Under the pieces are notes generated by a model. It saw only the letters and a program-made list of their open reading frames with translations. It was not told the DNA's origin and searched no databases. Source: Fasciolopsis buskii (taxonomy: Eukaryota; Platyhelminthes; Trematoda; Plagiorchiida; Fasciolidae). From it: a stretch of 64,000 nt of DNA. Of this stretch, positions 47,848 to 61,100 are shown in pieces. The stretch covers positions 1-64,000 of the forward strand of contig LUCM01000259.1 of the NCBI GenBank assembly GCA_008360955.1. Reading direction: 5' to 3'. The stretch's first letter is position 1, and the number at the start of each line of letters is the position of its first letter. A program made the position numbers and the translations under genes.

Positions 47848-48345
47848 AACTTAGTAGACTACTCTGGTTGGGTAACGTGTTGCGTATGGCGAACACTCCC
47901 CTATCATATCATGCTCTATTTTGGGTTCCTCCTAGGAAATGGAAGGAGCTACTTGGAGGTCAAGTGATGACGTGGCAACGAGGAATGTGAAAATTTGCAG
48001 CGAACGTAGCAAGTTGTCTTACGTATTCGTGGTTGGAGTCCGAAAGACTCGTCGACTTGCTGGCTGAAGACATTCAAGGATATGGTAGTGAACCGTGAAC
48101 AGTAGCGATCGTGTCATCATTTTCCATGGAATCCGAATGTTTGAAAACACGTGCGTTTGTACAGTTAGACTGTGTTCCATTTCTTGCCCGCAGCTGCACC
48201 TTATCTTTCCCCCTCGTGTAGATGCATTCCCTGTTCCCCTTGGATATTCACTCGTTTTATGGAAACTCGTAACTCTGGGAAAAAGGCAGCCGTCAGTGAG
48301 GCTTGCATTGCTGCTTAACGCTGAACGGCAATGATTATGATGAGC

Positions 48346-51300
48346 ACTGATGTTGTTCGCACACCATCCTAAACTTCTAAAATATTTCCATGAAAATCTG
48401 AAAAGGGGCAAAGAACCGGGAATAGTACAAATGTTTAAGCAAAGTCAGTTATTCAGAAAATGCTGCATCTTTCAAACCGCTTTAGATGTGACCGCTGACA
48501 ATCATGAGCAGAAAAGAGCCACGAAAATACAAGACTTGCCCTCCTGCTCATCGACGAAGAACAAGTAGGACACAAGTTCAGCCTGGACAAGGCTAAGTTT
48601 CTGAGTGAATCAACTACGAGACAGGCCGGGGTGTTTTCAGAAGCCTGGTTCTCTTCAAATAGTTCAAACGTATCAGTATGTCGTCCAAATGTTAGAACCG
48701 GGATTGAAGTCACACAAAAGAGTAACCAGACATCTGAGGCCTTTGTGAAAACAACGACGGCAAAATTCTAAAAGTTGTTGGGATGTCTGCCCAATAAATT
48801 GCACGTAGCCGATGCCCTTGAAATGATGTGGTTTGAGGAAACACTTTAGCAGCAGAACATCGAATTTCTCACAATAGGACCAGGGATATTTTGCTGACAT
48901 GAAACCCTGATAGTTCTCTGATAAGGGTAGAATGGTATGTTGGACGGAGTAGCTAGAGGTATATATTTTAATTTTTGAAGGTGAGAAAAACTGACGTTTT
49001 TGGATTAAGCTTTCCAATACGTCGCGGTTATTATCCGACGGACTGAGCGTTCCAAACTTCAGATAGTAAATATGTCCATTTTATTGTTCCCCGCAGAACA
49101 AATAAGCAGCCACATTTAAATAAAAGCAGCGCATAGCCCTAGAGTACGGATTTATTACTAAACACAGTCTTAAAGTTTTCGGGCCAGTGAAGACGGTGAT
49201 ACAAATGCAAAGCCCTCAGGCATGTCGCTTTTCTGAACAGATAACTATACCACATGTTCGGGACAATACGACCTAAGTCAAAGGAGCTCTTTTATTTGCA
49301 AATATATATATTTTTTACACGCAGGCCACTACTTATCTATAATAGAGTGAGGGGTGCCTAACAGAAATGCATTACTAACTTTCAGTCTGAATGAGCTTTT
49401 CTGGAAGCTGTTTGGTAGGGGTAGTACTAAACGAACAATTTAGCGATTCATCGACAAACCGAATAGAGACCTATGTCTTTATATCTTGTGCATCGATGAG
49501 ATTTTGGTCTTTATTGAACTCGAAAAGAGTATGGTAAATATCTGAATCAATTTTCCGAGCCATAATTGAATCGTGGCATGAGCGTTAGTGTACACGTGAC
49601 CATTTTTAGAATCGGTGGTAAATATTTTAACCAACTCGATCACTCTGCAGGGTGTGCTGCTGCTGGTGTAGAATGTGCTGCCAATGCGTCTTTCCCTGGC
49701 AAGTGCGCCATTTATTGTTTGTTGTCTTTTTAACGGGATAGCCTGCTGCTTTCGTTGTTTTATTCCGAGTCACGCTTGCGTGATGCAACTTGAAAAGGAT
49801 TGACATAGTATAGTTAAAGAAGGCCCGGGCACAGTAATCATCCGAAGCAGCGAGGATCTTTAATGCAATCAGGAATGCTTCAGCCTCGGTTGAAATGCTG
49901 ATTCATTTTGACTTATCATGCAGCTAGACTATGTCTATTGGTGCTTCAGACAAAGTCATGTGCGGCCTGCTTTGAAGGTAATCCGTTCCAAAACAAAACC
50001 ACCTGTACTAAGCTTTCATCATCACCTACCAGCTAAAAGGTAAAATTTGGCCACGGCCTTTAGGCTACTAGCGATCTGTAGCACAGCAAGACAATTTTCA
50101 CATGGTCCGGAAAAACGCAGCTCACCATCTTGGCAGAAGGCAAGTCTCCCTTTCTCGATTTTCACAAGTGAGAAACAGAACTCAACTTCCGATGCATAGT
50201 TTGCGACGGAGATCTGACAATTTCCTGGCACCGCCGTTTTTGCAACGGGTGCCCTCTCTTTTGCCGACGGTGACCCCAATAAAACAAACATCGTAAACCA
50301 CAAGATGATGGCTGCAGAAAACGGCCCATAGAAGACACGGCGAATATCGGCGAGGATATATCACGCGCCTACAGAATTACCCCGGCCAGATATTCTGGCT
50401 CCGCTGTTTGTGACACGGCATTACGCCACCCGCACCCCGTCATCAACTCGATGTGGGGACTATTAGTCTTCGAAGCGCTATACGGTCTAGCTCATTAAGG
50501 TATCGGCGAGCCAACAAGATCTGTGACTAAAATAGTCGTTCGCTGCAGTTTGCGAAATGACTTCCCATACTGGGCTTATACTAGCGTCCATTGACAGCCG
50601 GGAAAGAGGAGGGACAAAATAGTCGCTGGCAATAATAGTAGATCATTTCGCATAGGTTCAAACATATACAGTAATTTTTCTCGGTGACTAGATGGCAGTA
50701 AGGTGTATGCATATTACAGCTGGCTTTTCAGCAAGTGGCAAAAAGCTACTTCCACAACGAACTTATAAATCGAACATAGAGCTGCATTCGCAAAATGGTG
50801 GGTTTTGTTTCGTGGCTGTCCTATCGCGATAGCGGACTTTATGGAGCACAGAACGCCTCACAGCGTTTTATTTATGTACTCCAAATTTTGTGTTGCAATA
50901 TCTCATTTAAGACAGTCGTTGGCAGGAATGCAATGCGTATTAACTCGCCGCTCAATTCTGGAGTTATTGATCCCTACCCTTCCAACTGGACATAGAATCT
51001 CCTAAACATTCTACTTGATTTGCGGCCACTTTTAAACCCGACAATAAGGCATCAGCTTTTGATTTTGTACGAGACAGAATAACTCATTTTCAGGAGGACT
51101 GGGCTGAAAGCGGAGTAAATGAGGATGGCGGGGTATCGTGCTGTTAGCATTTGTCTGAATCCATTTGTATTTGTCAATGGCCTTCAAATTGCCTAAACAT
51201 TCATACAGTATACCACTCTGGCTAACCTAGAGGGATGATCTTTGTTTTTTGAATGAAAAAAGTGGCAGTCGCGAGACCCCATCCAATGATTGCGTTACAC

Positions 51301-53339
51301 TCGTCCAGGCAGAAAACCAATAAGCAAATCCTTCAAAAAGCCGAAGATATTTCAATATCGTCGATATTTGACCAGGCATCCACCATCCCCAAGTCAGAAA
51401 TTGGCCCAAATAAATCATAAGTAACACCCCGTACAGTGATGACAGGTTCACCATCACAGCGGACTGGCGAAAACCGCTCGTGTATTTGCAAGCTAACATC
51501 TCCGTGATTGCCTTCGCGCTTCTTCGGGATCACAGTTGCCAAATTCCAATACGATACCACCGCCACACCACGCTTAGAGCCCCCAATTATCCCCTCCCTA
51601 CTTTAATCCACTTACTAGGAAAGCTTTTCTAAATATATTCGCGCCACTCAAACGTCCATTTTCTACTTCTATACCCCCAAGCCTTCATCTTAATTGCCCT
51701 AATTCTAATAACTTGGCACGATTTAGCTCCGCTTTTCGCAATCCACCAGGCAAACACTAGACACCTGTATTTTGAACCCTGACCCACAAACTGTCTTAGA
51801 ACTTCCTTCTCAACCCACCCTCGTCTAGGAATTACCAAAGTTTTTCCACCCACCGAACACCGCTTTCCTCACTCCTGATACTTCCAAAAGTAAATTCCAC
51901 TCCAACAAACATGTGCACGTACCTGATAATCGGCTCGTTCTCCGGCATTTTTCGAGGCCCTACACCTACTCCCTAGATAGTCAATTCCGCGTTGACAATC
52001 TCACAAATCGACCACCCGACACCGTCCCACCCCATTAATACCTAAACTCCGTTACCAAAATCTCTGAAACTCCGTTCATTGACTTTCAAACTTTTATCAC
52101 CCTGCGTTTCACTCCACGAATTTCCTTAACAAAGACAGCCCGTCACCGGCCAGTGTACTTAACTCCACTAGATTCACTCTTTGGCCACACCTGTGCACTA
52201 TCCGAAATCCGAATGTACCAGTTAATTAGTTGGCTCCTAAAGAACCCACCCTTTGGATAACACATGAACCTAAATATTCCGGTGAATGTTCACTACACTT
52301 CCTGAATCGTTACTCTTTAACTTATAATATAAAGGAGCTAAGACTTCTGGCAGCCAAAACATTTCGGTGTCGTCCTGAAAACAGAGAGTCGGCTAGCCGA
52401 TCGCAGTTCTACTTCGTCTTTTTCGTTGGCGGGTTACAGCCCCCCCCCAAATCAATAGATCAAACCGTAGAGGGGGCGGTTGCCCAGCCTACGTAAACCA
52501 GCCATACACAAATTCCATTCTCCAAGATTCAGTGCTCGCCTCTATCACTGATACCCTTGGCTTCGCAAGCAACTGCCCGAGTGCCCAATACACGTAGAAT
52601 ATATGTACCAACCACCAAACTCGGATAATTCTGATTTCGCTCCTCTCACTCAAGCTTTCTTTCATCTTTCTGGTTGCCCTTCAATGCTGCTAAAGTTCGC
52701 TGGTCCCCCCTATTCGACCCACCCACCCTACTCGACTTTGTTCCTGAAACGCACGCTGAAGAATGGACTTAGCCTATGACCACTCCTACAAAGTTCCATA
52801 ATATCTTAGACCTAGATTTACGCCTAACACTCCTAATGTTAATGCTTTACTGCTAAAACCCTTCCCTGGGAGGGACTATAAGATGGGCACGCGTGGATAA
52901 TCCCTTCGTGACAAACTTTCCCCACCCATGTGCACCGACCATACTGTCTCCTAATGTATGACGACGCTTTGGAGGAAATCCCTGACGTTCTGCGAACCAT
53001 TGATTGGTCCGGCTTCTTTTTATCGCGTGACCCGCAGAATGTGACAGACGAACTTTAGACAAAACTTCTTTTTATCGTTAGTCATCTATCCAGTTCGATC
53101 ATTTGACATAAAATCAAGAAACCTAGTAAGAATTTTCAGCTTCAGATGAAGGCCCAGAAAACCTTTAATAATATAAGAGGCCCCTTGCTTTTAATGCAAA
53201 CTAACTGCTAGAAAAATGAATTCCTTAAAGACTCTGAACTGAGGTTCAGAAGGAATGAAGTGGCAGCTACCGGATATCTTAACCCAGTTTGGAAGATTTC
53301 TCACATTTTAAAATCTTGCTCGCAGCCCAATTAACTGGC
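48346..53339. other. About 5 kb without a supported gene
   Basis: Open frames up to about 135 codons exist on both strands but none shows a known family or splice structure. From about 51.6 kb the plus strand becomes poor in G and rich in C, T and A, like the LINE-rich parts nearby. The 5' part of the CR1 remnant that ends at 46535 might continue after 48345, but I could not identify its motifs. Confidence 0.4.
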
Positions 53340-55110
53340 CATTCCGAGCGTCATGATGTTCAACAGATTACGCATAGAGTCCCCTGTACACTTTGCGGCA
53401 GCATTCACTACATATTTCTGTTCTACTCCTATTATCGACAACGTTTCACACTCTGAAACCCACTACATGCTAACTTTGGCTAGGTCAACCTCCATCCCAT
53501 TCCACGTTGCTGGCATCGTGGTTGTGATGAAAAGTGCCAAGCCATCTCATAGGCTTGGCCTTGGTGGCATCCCACCAGTCCTATTTTGTACCGCTGGTCT
53601 TCTTCTGCTCCTTCTAAATCTGTTCTCGCTCTCCATGCCTTGCGTTACTTTCCCTTCACTACGGAAAACTTCCATTACTGTTTCACACCAAAAAGGTTCT
53701 TGCATGACCCTGAGAACGTTTTCTCTGTTAACTGCACTGAAATTCTATCCAGGCTCATGAAAACAGTTGTTGAAGAATAACTAGCAAACGTCCTCACTAC
53801 TCACAATTTTATCAATCCTTCTCAAGACGGCTCCCTGAGGGGCCAATCTTGCCTCACCTGTTAGTTTGACTTCTTGAACCTAGCCACCTAGAGTGCTGAT
53901 GACCATAATCTTTTTAGACATGTCAAAAGCGTCTGACCGCGTTTTCCACTCCTGACTTCTGCCTAAAATTAGGACTGCGGAAGTAAGAAATCCACTCTTA
54001 TCTTGGCTATCATCCTACTTTTGCGACTGCTTTCAGGTAATCAATATTAATAATTGTTTTCCCCAGTCTCGCGCTATTACCAACAGAGTTATTCAATGCA
54101 GTGACCTTGGTCTTCCTTTACTCCTGGTATATGTTAGTGATATCTTCAAAGTTATTCATCATGGCAAGCTACCCTTATTTGCCGATGACTTCAAAATAGT
54201 CTACTCTTTTGAGGCTGGTTCATTTCACCCCACCCTTCGCATATCAGTGAAGACCCTTAGCCTCTTAATAACTGGTGCTGCAAGTGGCTAATGAAGTTCT
54301 CCAGTAACATAAATGCCACGCTCCCATGCAAATTTTTGTATCACACACGGTTAAGAATTCAGGGCTACGGTACTGTTGCCCTTTCAACTTCTGTGAGCAA
54401 GCCCACCAAAAAAAACCGCCGTAATTTAACGAACCCCCTACCATGATCTTAAAGGCATTCAGCAATCATGATTGCAGGCTAGGCACCTTCAAGTCCCACG
54501 CTAGGCACTATTTCGAAAATTGCCCGATTATATTTACGCATACGTGTAACATCGATCGGATTGCAATCAAGAATGTACAGGGAGCGTTCACTAGAAATCT
54601 CCTAGGTCCTTCATCTTGCCTAACCTACGGGGGCCAGATGCGAGCTGCTTGGTCTTGAAGCACTATAACTCCATCGAGTCAAATTAAACTTTGCAATTCT
54701 CTTTGACATTTGCCACAATGTTGTTCATCTTACTACAAACGTCAAACATGACGCTGGTAGCTCCCGGTATCCACGTCGTGGTAGCTACTACTCGTTAAAA
54801 TTATGCTGACTCGACCATCGATCAAGGCAAAGTTTTTTATAGTTGCTTGCTCAGAATTGTGGAACAAACTCCCTAGTGCCCCGCGATCATGCCCAAATTT
54901 GGCCTAGTTTAAAGCCCATCCATCGACGTTGCCAGAGACCCCGCTCTTAATTAACCTGGTGCAAGCTAAGATTAAGGTAGACGACGCTTATGAACATGGT
55001 TTAGACTTCTAGTTCATGACCGGTTCTTCACTGCGCGCACCCAGTGGAATTCTGGGAATTCGGGTTCACCATTCGTTACCCTAATATCTTGCACGCTCAC
55101 GCCACTGCAC
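53340..55110 (+). mobile_element. Degenerate CR1-like LINE, reverse transcriptase
   Basis: On the plus strand: MKSAKPSHRLGLGGIPPVLF (motif 0/1) at 53527-53590, then in a second frame DPENVFSVNCTEILSRLMK (53706-53765), QDGSLRGQSCLTC near 53825, GLPLLLVYVSDIFKVIHHGK then LFADDFKIVYSFEAG (catalytic FADD at 54178-54189). Next comes FSHTC-like RIAIKNVQGAFTRNLLGPSS at 54560-54610, and a C-terminal KAKFFIVACSELWNKLPSAP near 54840-54890. Stops and shifts separate the blocks. The motif set is CR1-type, and the copy differs in detail from those on the minus strand. Confidence 0.82.
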
Positions 55111-58100
55111 TCTTTTACCTGCTCTCCTCCCTTTAGCGGATGCACCCTTATTGCCACTGACGTAAGTGACAAACCAATGGGCCGTTTCCAACGTAGGCTG
55201 ACCAAAGTGTCCGAATGTCAATGGATGGAGCAATGCTCTCATCACATTCTGTGATTTTAAACACATTCAGCCTGTGTACTCCACCCATCTTATGTAATCT
55301 TATCCTTTTTACTGGTTTGGCTGCGCTGATTAGGGCCTTACTGGTAACCCTAAAACTGCTGCTAAAGCTTAGGTATTTTACCGCCCTTTGCTCAGTGGGA
55401 GCATTATGTTGCAGGACTGCTGTCCCCGGTTGAATAATCGCCATAATCGCGAGCTGGCACACAAGCTAGACTAATTCCCTCTTCTATGTCAGAGATGCCC
55501 ACACTAGACACGCTATTACCAGATCTACCCACGTAAGGTTAACCACAAATTTACCGGCTCCTCACTTCTGTTAGGACTATGCTAGATAGATCTGGCGCTA
55601 CATTAATGGTCCCTTCATTCGAAAATACGCCGCTAAACGCCTTGGATGATCCTACTCAAAAGGATCTTTAAGGATGGTCAAATGCACGGCTACTACCGCC
55701 ACTGGAATGGCCTGCGCACCCTCTCAAATTTCTGACCCGTACTGCTGGCTAAGCTCGAAAACCGGAACAAATGCAGGACAGCATAAAGGAAAGCTTTGGC
55801 TAATGTATTTAAAGACTGTTTACTTCTTAGACAGATTTTTTATTTCCCATTAAACCTCTGAATCCAGTTTACCGCCGGCCGCAGTTGGATGCAGTTAGCA
55901 GTCTTGAGAGCTCCGTATCCATATTCTGTCTGTTCAAAAGGCTTCATCCCGCAAATGGTTAGGCGTACTTGTGACTGTGTACCTCTGCCTTCTTTGGCAT
56001 TTTATCGGTCTTTTATTTTTGTAAAATGCGGTTATTTTATCCACGTTGTTTGATGGTCCGCTGGTTTTGACTAACTTTCACCAAATTATCATATCATTAT
56101 TGCTCTTCCTTTCCTGAGATTAAATTTTCTGTTCGTCACGTAATGCTGGGGACTCTGGCCAAATTTCGACATCCGCCGCTGGGCTCCGGTCAAGTTTTGC
56201 GCCAGAGATGCACACATTTGGTGCACTTAAACAAGAAATGACTCGCAGTGAGCTGCTCACAAACCGTTCCAGGAAACGTTTTGATCTTGTGAAGCGCCTC
56301 CTTCAGTTTTGATTTCCTACTGGCAAGTTTTTACTCTGCGAAATTTGCTTGTATCCTCCGTCATACGTCCCGAGCAATCTAAGGTTGCACCCATCCACTT
56401 GTCTATTTTGATTTTTGTTATTTGAGTTTCCTGTGCATTAACCCTGTACAAATTTGATATTTTCTTGCGCATGCTTCTCGCAAATCGATGAACATACATT
56501 ACTGCCATTACTGTCACTATTACTTTATGCAGTCGGAAAAAGTACAAACTATTCCGGCGTAGCACATTCCACCGGCATATCCGGTGCGCCATACAAATTA
56601 AACTTCCAGTCACAAGACACCCATTCACGCACACATCATCCTCCGTTGCACACAAATTCTGGACTAACCTGAGGGGTCGCATCTGGTATGCAATCCGACT
56701 TTGATTTTGTCTGCTCCTAAAACATAGCACTCAAAACGTTTCTTTCAGCAAGATCGCCTTTTTTCTGAATATGGCTCTTAAACAATTGCAGTGACACCAC
56801 TTTCCGCACCTTCCAGCCTCCAAATGGAAAATGCAAATTTTTATTTCCCTGGATCGCAGACAAAGTCGGTGGACTGCAACGAATCAACCTTTCTTTCCTC
56901 CATCCAACCACCCTGTAAAATTGTTGATTTAAAGTTTCTAAATTGCAATCTTCAGGCCACATGACCTCGTGAGAGACCGCAGTCTCTTGGCTGCCTGGAA
57001 ATACCAATGACCAGGGAGTTCCGGAGCCTACCCCCACCCCACATACTCTTTCAACATAGGCCTTCCTGCTTTCAAGCAATATAATGGCTACCAACTTAAA
57101 GCGGTTCAAGCACGCAGGGACGCATCCTAGTTATTCATTCAAATAACCACAACACCCAAAATATCAACAGCAACCCCGACAAATTACCAAGACAACCACC
57201 CCAAACACCACGACGGTTTGACTATCCCACCACATCGAGTTCGAGCAGCAAAAACAGCGGTATACGTTCGAGGAACGTGCAGTGGGCACCATTATGACGT
57301 ATGGCAACAACAATGGCAAGAAAAAATCTTACAAAGGCGGGGGTGGAAAAACCAAATAAATAAGTACTATTATAATCAGAAGAGCCATTTTTTAATGGAA
57401 AGCGACATTTTATTGGATGATACACGGAAATTGAGCCAAGGTCAGCAAGCAAATTTGAGCTTGAAATCTGGAGGTTTCCAAATGCACATCGTATGTTGGA
57501 AGCGTCCGTCAACGAAAAACAGAAATCTCATAATGACGCTGACGCTAAACCAAGATGAACATCAGGTGAATGTGACCGAGTGATCAAAATGAAACAAAAG
57601 AAAGTTCAAAAATGATATTTACGTGTCCTCGTTATGCACTATTCTGTATATGATTCTGCAAGCGGAATATGAAGGTATGTTCGGGGATCGAGATAAAAAA
57701 TAGTGCGATTTTCAGGCTGTTTGCTGGGAAGTGGTAATTTGAAGTTGTGGCAGTGGAAAGAAATTATGTGATTGAACGAATAACTTGAAAGCAGATGAGC
57801 TCTACTTTTGCCGAAGTAGAGTTTCGACCGTGGGTAACGGTGAAAGAAGGGGTTCGTCCACTCGCTGATGAAGAACACGACGGGGACGGAACAATATTTG
57901 GTTCTCGAGCATGTCCCAAATCGACAAGCAATAACTACCTCTGCCCAAAACGTTTACCACTTCTAAATTATATCCTACCAAGCAGCTTGGGAAACTCCTG
58001 AATCTTGCAGCTTGCCCTTCAAACCCACACAAATCACGATTCTACTTCCGTGATCGCTTCTACCTGGGAAAAGCAGAAAATTTTTAACCCAATGCTTCTT

Positions 58101-61100
58101 CCACAAACAACTTCCTTCTTACTCTCGGAAGTTAACAAAATAAAATTTATTAGGACAAACAGTTGGGAATACCAAAAAATCGACCTTATCTTGGGCAATA
58201 TCCAAATCCCGCTCATTCTGTAATTATTTTCCCCTTCGAAACCTTCACCATCAGATTGTCACAGGGCTTTCACCGATATCAATCCAACTCGCAAGAATCT
58301 TTCTAAATTCCGTTCATTACCACCCAAACCTCTTCCATCTCACTGCATTTTCACTCACAAATATTCTATTTTAGGCAGTCTCTCGCAGCTTAGTACACTT
58401 AACTTGATCACGTTCATTCCATCACCAGATGAGAGCACCCAAAAAAATACATCGTGCACCTAGCGACCGTTCTATACTTGCAGATCTTGCCCCGCGGATA
58501 ACATGACGCGAAACGCTGCTCCACAGTCTTTCTTTTCCATTTGAAGGCCTATCCTTCGGCATATAAAGTAAGAGGTCCGAATGTGCCGGAAGCCGACAAC
58601 TATGATATCACCCTAGTGCCTCAAAAGCGTTTAACAGATCGCCGCTTCACCTGTTTGAACTTCTTAGGAGATTGGAACTGCAACCGAGGCAGCAGAGCGG
58701 GTCGTTTAATAGGTGGTTGTCTGGTCCACATAATGTTGCTGCACACAGCTTTCGTCGCCAAACGTTCATTACTCGGTTCCACCCATGACATGCTCCGGCT
58801 TCAGATTTAACTACCGGAAACCCCGATGCACACGAAATATACGTTTTGATTCCCAAACCTAAACATTCATCGTCTCACTAAAGTATGTCTTCACCGCTCC
58901 GGTCTCATGTCCGAGTCTGAGGCGACGCCAGGTGACTCCAGTGCCACAAAACCCTGTTGGTCTCCCCAATGTTGTCCATCAACACCAATTGACGTTGTCC
59001 TCTAAAAGCAAGATGACAGACGTCCTTAGCATTTTACCACTTCCACAAGGCTTCTTGCTATGCTGAATCTGGTTATGAGCACAATCGCCCTAATTTTGAG
59101 ATTAAGGCATTTTGATTTTTACCTGGTAGGGAACAAAGTATGATTACATTTAGCCTCAACATTTCCAACAGTCATTGAATGGTGCGTTCCGTTTTAAATT
59201 TAACAGCCAAATCTTACATTTCAATGTGCTTTCCAAGTAATCCAAGATTACACATTCCCATATTCCTTCCGGTTTTTGTTATTTGAAATTACCCCGAATC
59301 ATTCCCATGCAAATATAACCTTGCATTGTGCATGCCTGTCGCAATTCGAAAAATATAAATTATTGTTATTCGGTATTTCTGTTATTTTGACTATTCTGAG
59401 TAAACTCTTCACTGGGCACTGTCACCGAAAGAACCACTTCACCTATCCTAAAGGAAGCTCGTGATGACGATTACAATTTAATCACTCTCAAGTCCACCCT
59501 TTGTCCCCATCTCGAAAACTTCCCGACTAAGTCTACTCTTATGAGCAAACTTTGTGTTGTTCCAATCTGTGAAACTCCTTTGGAAATCTCCATGGGCTCT
59601 TTCGTAGCTTAAGCTATAAGGCCAAGTGTGAGCTCGTGCGACGTGAACCACTGTAGCTTCGAAGTGTCACACCGAATCCAGCCTTCCACTTGAATCGTTA
59701 CCACACTAGTGCTTGATCTTCCACAAACCACTTATAACAAGCCACCAGCTAGCACAAGCTCGTTTAGCAGAAAATATTATTAAATGAGGATCCTCCGGTT
59801 CGGCTGTGCAACAAGGCAAAATTCTTCACTGCTTTCCAGTCCAAACTGCGAGACAAACCACGAAAATCGTTGCAGTATGCCCAAACCATCCCAGATTAAG
59901 GCCGAGCTGGCTAAGTTGCCGGATCGTAATTTTTAATTAATTTGACGTTAGCTAATACTGGACTAAACGAGGTTTGCGAAAATTCATCAAAACCCTCGTT
60001 TACGGTTAAATCCCATCGGCTCTCATCACCGGAGATTCTCCAAATTAGCTTTACCATATGGTGCGCGTTCTTTGTTTCTCTTAGCCTGCTTGACAGCCTA
60101 AACATGAAGTTCATACCACCTGTACTGCCCGTGGTCCACTTTGTCAACCGCAGAACCTAAGAACTTTACAGCTTCAGAGTAGAAGTCAGGCAGTAGATCC
60201 GCACAATGCCTGCGTTGCCTTCGAATGTGAATTCCATCGCTCTGCTGAACCGAGCTGTGTTTAGCCTTATTACATCCAGCTTGTATTACTTTTCCTAACT
60301 ATCCCTCAGACTACCCTGGCCAGTAGGCAATAGTCCTATATCTAGCCTGGTCAAATCTCCTTGCAATCCCATCTCGGAGGCCGCGAAAAACCTACCAGTT
60401 CATGTTTGACGGCAGCATAACCAGAATGACGGGTTCAGATAGTGCATCTACCATCGGCATCGTCGATTTAGTGGTTTTCCTTACTTTATTTCTCACGAAT
60501 CTCACGCTAATCTTAGCAGTACTGCGTAGATGGGGTTATTCTACACCCAGCAAACACTAACAATAATTTGTGGCACCTCATAACTCTTGAAGGACGAACT
60601 GCGTTCATGCCTGTCCACTGGCCAATGTACAAGACAGACCTCGACGAAGCTACTGAGCAGATTTCATCACTCTAGTGGCAAATCATCCCACCAATTATTT
60701 CCACCAAACCCACCTCGCCATCTGAGTTGGTCTATTCAAATATTTTATTCTCTCAAAACTACTTAGCACCCACATGCCACTACATTCTCTGGCTTCCGTT
60801 ATTTCAATTAATCCTCCTACCTTGCTTACCCCTTGATGGTCCATATAAATGGATATTCTTGACTTAAGAAGCTGTTCAACATCTGCTGACATCAATTATT
60901 GCTCTCCACTCCTTATGTTTGATTCCAAGAAATTTCTTCTCCATCAGCTCATATCTATTGGTAAGTTACTTGAGGAAAGGAGTGAAAAGAGGAAAAACGG
61001 TCCAGCCTTATGTAGTTTTGAGCCCGATAAGCTGCAGGTAAGACCAAGACAAGCAAGGGAGAAATGGAAGAGTCCGTAATGGACTATCCCACTTCTCCGA

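Larger units (their letters stand above)
46537..48345 (+). mobile_element. 5'-truncated RTE-like LINE (copy 2)
   Basis: This is the same family as copy 1, in the opposite orientation. It starts inside the region before RT motif 0 and runs through the RT (YADD box at 47305-47316), the C-terminal region and the 3' UTR to a short tail rich in ATGATTATG. The matching 3' UTR in copy 1 runs from about 5890 to 5640. It is broken by a stop near 46951, the same frameshift near 47180 as copy 1, and a further frameshift near 47835. Confidence 0.9.

Noticed and set aside
53353..53760. Plus-strand frame as a membrane protein (Leu-rich stretch)
   Set aside because: The apparent hydrophobic run is part of CR1-like RT motif 1-2 read through frameshifts.
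55148..55462. Minus-strand frame of 104 codons with a fairly protein-like composition
   Set aside because: No known family, no splice context, and directly adjacent to the CR1-like 3' end, so most likely repeat-derived.
57218..57583. Plus-strand frame of 121 codons
   Set aside because: Low-complexity Gln/Lys/Asn-rich composition without conserved motif or exon signals.
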